DNA from: an uncultured Chloroflexota bacterium
GTDB taxonomy: Bacteria > Chloroflexota > Anaerolineae > Aggregatilineales > Phototrophicaceae
Length of the DNA stretch: 64,000 nt
Direction of reading: 5' to 3'
Assembly (NCBI GenBank): GCA_937974245.1
Contig: CALJKV010000085.1
Span: 1-64,000 of the forward strand
The translations under genes and the position numbers were made by a program. Below the pieces are notes generated by a model. The model was not told the DNA's origin. It searched no databases and saw only the letters and a list, made by a program, of their open reading frames with translations. How positions within the stretch are numbered: the first letter of the stretch is position 1; each line of letters starts with the position of its first letter. Shown one piece after another: positions 60,900-64,000 of this stretch.

Positions 60900-62483
60900 A
60901 TGGGCGATTCCCATTCTGTTGAGTGGCCGTCTTTAGGACATCTGCTGGAAGACGCCACCGCCGCGCATGGAGATAAACCCCTCTTCATATACGAAGGACA
61001 GCATCTTTCGTACGCGGACTTCAACCGCCGTGTGAATCGCCTGGCAAATACCCTGCACGAGTTGGGGGTTGGCAAAGGGGATCGCGTCAGTGTGATGCTG
61101 CCAAATGGCTTTGCGTTCCCAATGGTCTGGTTCGCGTTGGCGAAACTGGCTGCCGTGATGGTGCCGACCAACATCAACTATATTGAGAAAGACCTACACT
61201 ATATTCTGGCGGATTCGGGCGCGAAGGCAATTGTATTGGATGCTGAGTACCTGCCGCGCTTGCAGGTTGTCACCAGCCGGCTACCCGACCTGGAACACAT
61301 CCTGGTGCTTGGCGATGCGCCAGCAGGCACATTCAACCTGGATGTGCGGATGGCCGCCGCCAGCGAATCATTCACAATAGGCAGAGTCGACCAAGCAGAG
61401 TTGCTCAATATTCAATACACTTCCGGCACGACCGGCTTTCCAAAAGGCTGTATGCTCACCCACCGCTACTGGCTGCTGATGGGGCAGATCACCAACCAAT
61501 ATCTCGAATTTCGCCAGGATGACGTTGATCTGACAGCGCAACCCTTCTATTACATGGATCCCCAGTGGAATACAGTGGCATGCATGATGAGCGGTATCCC
61601 GCTGGTCATCATGCAGAAGTTTTCTATCAGCCGCTTCTGGCCGTTGGTGGTCGAAAACCAGGTGACGCTGCTCTACCTACTGGGAACGATGCCCTTCTTT
61701 CTGATGAAGCGCGAACCCGACGACCTGGAGAAGAATCACCGGCTGCGAATCATCATCTGCTCTGGTATTGTGCCGCATTTCCACCAGACTTTTGAGGAAC
61801 GCTTCAACGTCCCTTGGCGCGAGGCCTTCGGTATGACAGAAACCGGAGTTGATCTCGTCATGCCCCTGGACGACGGCCAGAGTGTCGGTAGCGGGGCGAT
61901 GGGGCTGCCTGTACTGACGAAACACGCCCGTGTCGTGAACGCAGCTGAGCAAGAAGCGCCGGATGGCGAAATTGGTGAACTGGTAGTCCGTGGTGAGCCC
62001 ATGATGCTCGGTTATTGGAATAAGCCTGATAAAACTGCCGAAGTCATCCGTGACGGCTGGCTGCATACTGGCGACTTAGTATTCAAGGATGAACGCGGCT
62101 ATTTTCACTGGGTCGGACGTATCAAAGATATGGTGCGCCGGGGCGGGGAGAACATCTCTGCCGCTGAAGTGGAAGGTGCAATTATCGAACACCCTGGTGT
62201 GAAATCCGCTGCTGTAGTGGCTGTACCGGATGAACTACGGGGTGAAGAAGTGAAAGTCTATGTCATCTTGCTGTCAGGCGAAACACCGGAGAGCGTGCCG
62301 CCACAGATGATTGTGGACTTCGCCGCGAAAAAGTTAGCCGCATTCAAGCTCCCGCGCTATGTCGCTTATGTCGAACAATTCCCGCTCACGCCATCTGAAC
62401 GGGTCGCCAAGCATGAATTAATTCGCGGCCAAACCGATTTGCGGCTAAATAGTTATGACCGGATAGCCGGTATCTGGCGTTAA
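60900..62483 (+). CDS. Acyl-CoA ligase (ANL superfamily, CaiC/FadD-like)
   Basis: 527 residues. P-loop-like IQYTSGTTGFPKGC, GMTETGVD, LHTGDLVFKDERGYFHWVGR and the catalytic C-terminal Lys region (LPRYVAYVEQFPLTPSERVAK). It activates a carboxylic acid with ATP and joins it to CoA. It could feed the enoyl-CoA hydratase encoded across the divergent promoter. Starts 14 bp after the tetR stop. Confidence 0.92.
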   Translation: MGDSHSVEWPSLGHLLEDATAAHGDKPLFIYEGQHLSYADFNRRVNRLANTLHELGVGKGDRVSVMLPNGFAFPMVWFALAKLAAVMVPTNINYIEKDLHYILADSGAKAIVLDAEYLPRLQVVTSRLPDLEHILVLGDAPAGTFNLDVRMAAASESFTIGRVDQAELLNIQYTSGTTGFPKGCMLTHRYWLLMGQITNQYLEFRQDDVDLTAQPFYYMDPQWNTVACMMSGIPLVIMQKFSISRFWPLVVENQVTLLYLLGTMPFFLMKREPDDLEKNHRLRIIICSGIVPHFHQTFEERFNVPWREAFGMTETGVDLVMPLDDGQSVGSGAMGLPVLTKHARVVNAAEQEAPDGEIGELVVRGEPMMLGYWNKPDKTAEVIRDGWLHTGDLVFKDERGYFHWVGRIKDMVRRGGENISAAEVEGAIIEHPGVKSAAVVAVPDELRGEEVKVYVILLSGETPESVPPQMIVDFAAKKLAAFKLPRYVAYVEQFPLTPSERVAKHELIRGQTDLRLNSYDRIAGIWR

Positions 62484-62502
62484 CTGGAATAAAGGGGAGA
62501 AA

Positions 62503-63969
62503 ATGGATAATTTCAATAATCTTGTAGCGCGTATCGAAGCCGCTCTCCAGGATTGGACGATTCCTGGCACAGCAGTGACCATCATCAAGAATGGTCAGGC
62601 GGTTATGGCACGGGGTTTCGGCCTTAAGGATGTTGGTATCGGCCAGGTTGTGGACGCCGATACAGCCTTCGCTATCGGATCGTGCACCAAGTCGTTCACA
62701 GCAGCAGCGCTTGGTATCTTGGTGGATGAAGGCAAATTGAGTTGGGATGACCCGGTAGTGAAGTATCTGCCGGATTTTGCCTTGTATGATGACTGGATCA
62801 CGCAGCATGTCACCGTGCGCGATATGCTCTCGCACCGCGTCGGTATCCAGCGGGCGTTTTACCTGTATCTGAAGGGCGATATGCCCAAACCGGAGATCGT
62901 GCGCCGGATGCGCTATTTACAGCCTACGGATGCGTTTCGCAGTAATTTCCGCTATGGCAACAGTCACTTCACACTGGCTGGGCAACTCGTTGAAGTAATC
63001 AGTGGGCAGCCCTGGGCAGGTTTCGTCCGGGAACGTATTTTTGTGCCGCTAGGGATGTCCGGGTCTTACACCTGCTACGATGACATGCGGGTAGCCACTC
63101 AGAACTTCACCCAGCCTCATGCCGTATTAGAAGATGGCCTGATTCCGCAGTCCAGCCAGATGACAGGTCGGCAGTCGGTTGTCCCCTGGCAGAATATCGG
63201 TCATGAATCGGCGGGTTCGGTGATAACGACCGCCAATGATATGGCCGGTTGGCTGAAGATGCTCACCAATCGGGGTGCGCCGATCCTTAAACTGGAAACG
63301 TTCGAAGAGCTGCGACATCCACAGATTGTCCCCCGCGATTATGCGGCCTCCGAATTTGCGCCCTTTTTCCTGGTGAATGCGCCGACTCACTTTTATGCGT
63401 ATGGTCTGGGCTTCTATTTGTCGGATTATCGCGGGCACAAGATGATGCTCGGTGGTGGTCAGATTCAAGGTATGAATGCCACGTTTGCCGCTCTGCCAGA
63501 GCTGAATCTAGGTGTTGCGGTGATGGTCAACACCTATCACACTCTCGGGTATCTCGCGCTGTTGATGATGATTCTGGATGACTTGTTGGGCGTGCAGGAA
63601 CAGGATTGGAATGGGGTGATGCTAGGGCTGGCGGGGGCGTTCCGGAAACAAACCGTTGCGCAGGTGCAGCCAATCATTGAGGCCCGTCAGGCGGATGCCC
63701 CGATGACACTGCCGCTGGCAGGTTACGGGGGGACATACCACAGTGACCTTTTAGGCGAGATCAGCATCAGGGTTCAGGATGATCAGCTAATCCTCTATTA
63801 CGGGCCGGGCTTTGCCGGCACACTGACTCACTGGGAAAAAGATACATTCATTTTCACCATGATTGCGCCCAGCATCAGCGATAAAGACCTGATATCCTTC
63901 ACAGTCGAAAACGGCCAGGCAGCGGCACTTCATTTCCGGGATGGGATAGCACTGCACAGGACCGTTTGA
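62503..63969 (+). CDS. Serine hydrolase of the beta-lactamase (class C/AmpC) fold
   Basis: 488 residues. SxxK motif IGSCTKSFTAAAL with nucleophile Ser, Tyr-Gly-Asn (FRYGNSHFTLAG) as the second motif, and GGGQIQGMNATFAA in place of the KTG-like third motif. A C-terminal 110-residue beta-rich domain (YGGTYHSDLLGEISIRVQDD) resembles the lipocalin-like tail of many family members. No signal peptide, so it is probably an intracellular esterase or amidase rather than a penicillin-hydrolysing enzyme. It starts 19 bp after the ligase stop and closes the operon in the window. Confidence 0.88.
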   Translation: MDNFNNLVARIEAALQDWTIPGTAVTIIKNGQAVMARGFGLKDVGIGQVVDADTAFAIGSCTKSFTAAALGILVDEGKLSWDDPVVKYLPDFALYDDWITQHVTVRDMLSHRVGIQRAFYLYLKGDMPKPEIVRRMRYLQPTDAFRSNFRYGNSHFTLAGQLVEVISGQPWAGFVRERIFVPLGMSGSYTCYDDMRVATQNFTQPHAVLEDGLIPQSSQMTGRQSVVPWQNIGHESAGSVITTANDMAGWLKMLTNRGAPILKLETFEELRHPQIVPRDYAASEFAPFFLVNAPTHFYAYGLGFYLSDYRGHKMMLGGGQIQGMNATFAALPELNLGVAVMVNTYHTLGYLALLMMILDDLLGVQEQDWNGVMLGLAGAFRKQTVAQVQPIIEARQADAPMTLPLAGYGGTYHSDLLGEISIRVQDDQLILYYGPGFAGTLTHWEKDTFIFTMIAPSISDKDLISFTVENGQAAALHFRDGIALHRTV

Positions 63970-64000
63970 CCCAAGTGCCGCTTTTTGTTGGCAGTTGAAT

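Noticed and set aside
1..64000. CRISPR arrays, tRNA/rRNA genes, phage genes or intact insertion sequences
   Set aside because: Read both strands for regular spaced repeats, cloverleaf-like ends and transposase pairs with terminal repeats; found only the dead integrase fragment.

Overview
The window reads as chromosomal DNA of a free-living, signal-rich bacterium, most likely a Chloroflexota (Anaerolineae-like) lineage. The grounds are a PknB-type kinase with a Thr/Pro-rich tail, soluble PAS/GAF histidine kinases, a coproporphyrin-type heme route (HemQ plus a Cys-tailed ferrochelatase), a decayed integrase of a type common in that phylum, and a diterpene gene pair resembling one known from Herpetosiphon. 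No rRNA, tRNA, CRISPR array or intact insertion sequence was seen. Family assignments come from reading motifs by eye; no database search was possible.

Layout. 0-9 kb: a HEAT-repeat protein, a three-gene phosphorelay operon (Cache sensor kinase, Rcp1-like regulator, REC-PAS-GAF kinase) and a PfkB sugar kinase. 9.4-11.2 kb: a secreted GH53 galactanase with the last 14 codons of a lost sugar-ABC permease just upstream. 11.4-13.0 kb: an A+T-richer operon (unknown protein, HEAT protein, CheY-like regulator). 13.1-19.6 kb, minus strand: the most interesting region. It has a class II diterpene cyclase overlapping a membrane histidine kinase gene, then a homologue of the tuberculosinol/kolavelool-type synthase (Rv3378c/Haur_2146 family), a HAD hydrolase with an altered motif I, a LOG-type nucleotide phosphoribohydrolase and two single-domain response regulators. 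20.4-22.0 kb: a Ser/Thr kinase.

22.6-29.6 kb: a heme locus. A HemQ-Rieske fusion overlaps a ferrochelatase with a probable [2Fe-2S] site, followed by an AhbD/NirJ-like radical SAM/SPASM protein and a Dpp-type importer without ATPases. 29.8-35.0 kb: a LiaFSR-like envelope-stress module made of a NarL-type kinase/regulator pair, a degenerate receiver, a GIN-domain lipoprotein and LiaF-like membrane proteins, one of them a pseudogene. The same dyad operator lies 96-99 bp upstream of two of its genes.

35.7-49.8 kb, minus strand: a 14-kb IclR-controlled catabolic operon. It encodes two Gfo/Idh/MocA dehydrogenases, a ThDP enzyme, an aldehyde dehydrogenase, an IlvD/Edd dehydratase, an M24 hydrolase, a BKACE enzyme, an SDR and a sugar ABC importer, probably for a sugar acid or related polyol. 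Two copies of a 17-bp palindrome sit ahead of iclR and ahead of the first catabolic gene. 50.15-50.69 kb: an integrase pseudogene. 50.7-57.0 kb, minus strand: a Dpp-type importer with an N-acylamino-acid-racemase-like enolase, an enoyl-CoA hydratase and an agmatinase-like ureohydrolase. 57.2-64.0 kb, plus strand: a divergent set of CocE-type hydrolase, P450, TetR, acyl-CoA ligase and beta-lactamase-fold hydrolase, suggesting uptake and dismantling of an acylated or amide-containing compound.
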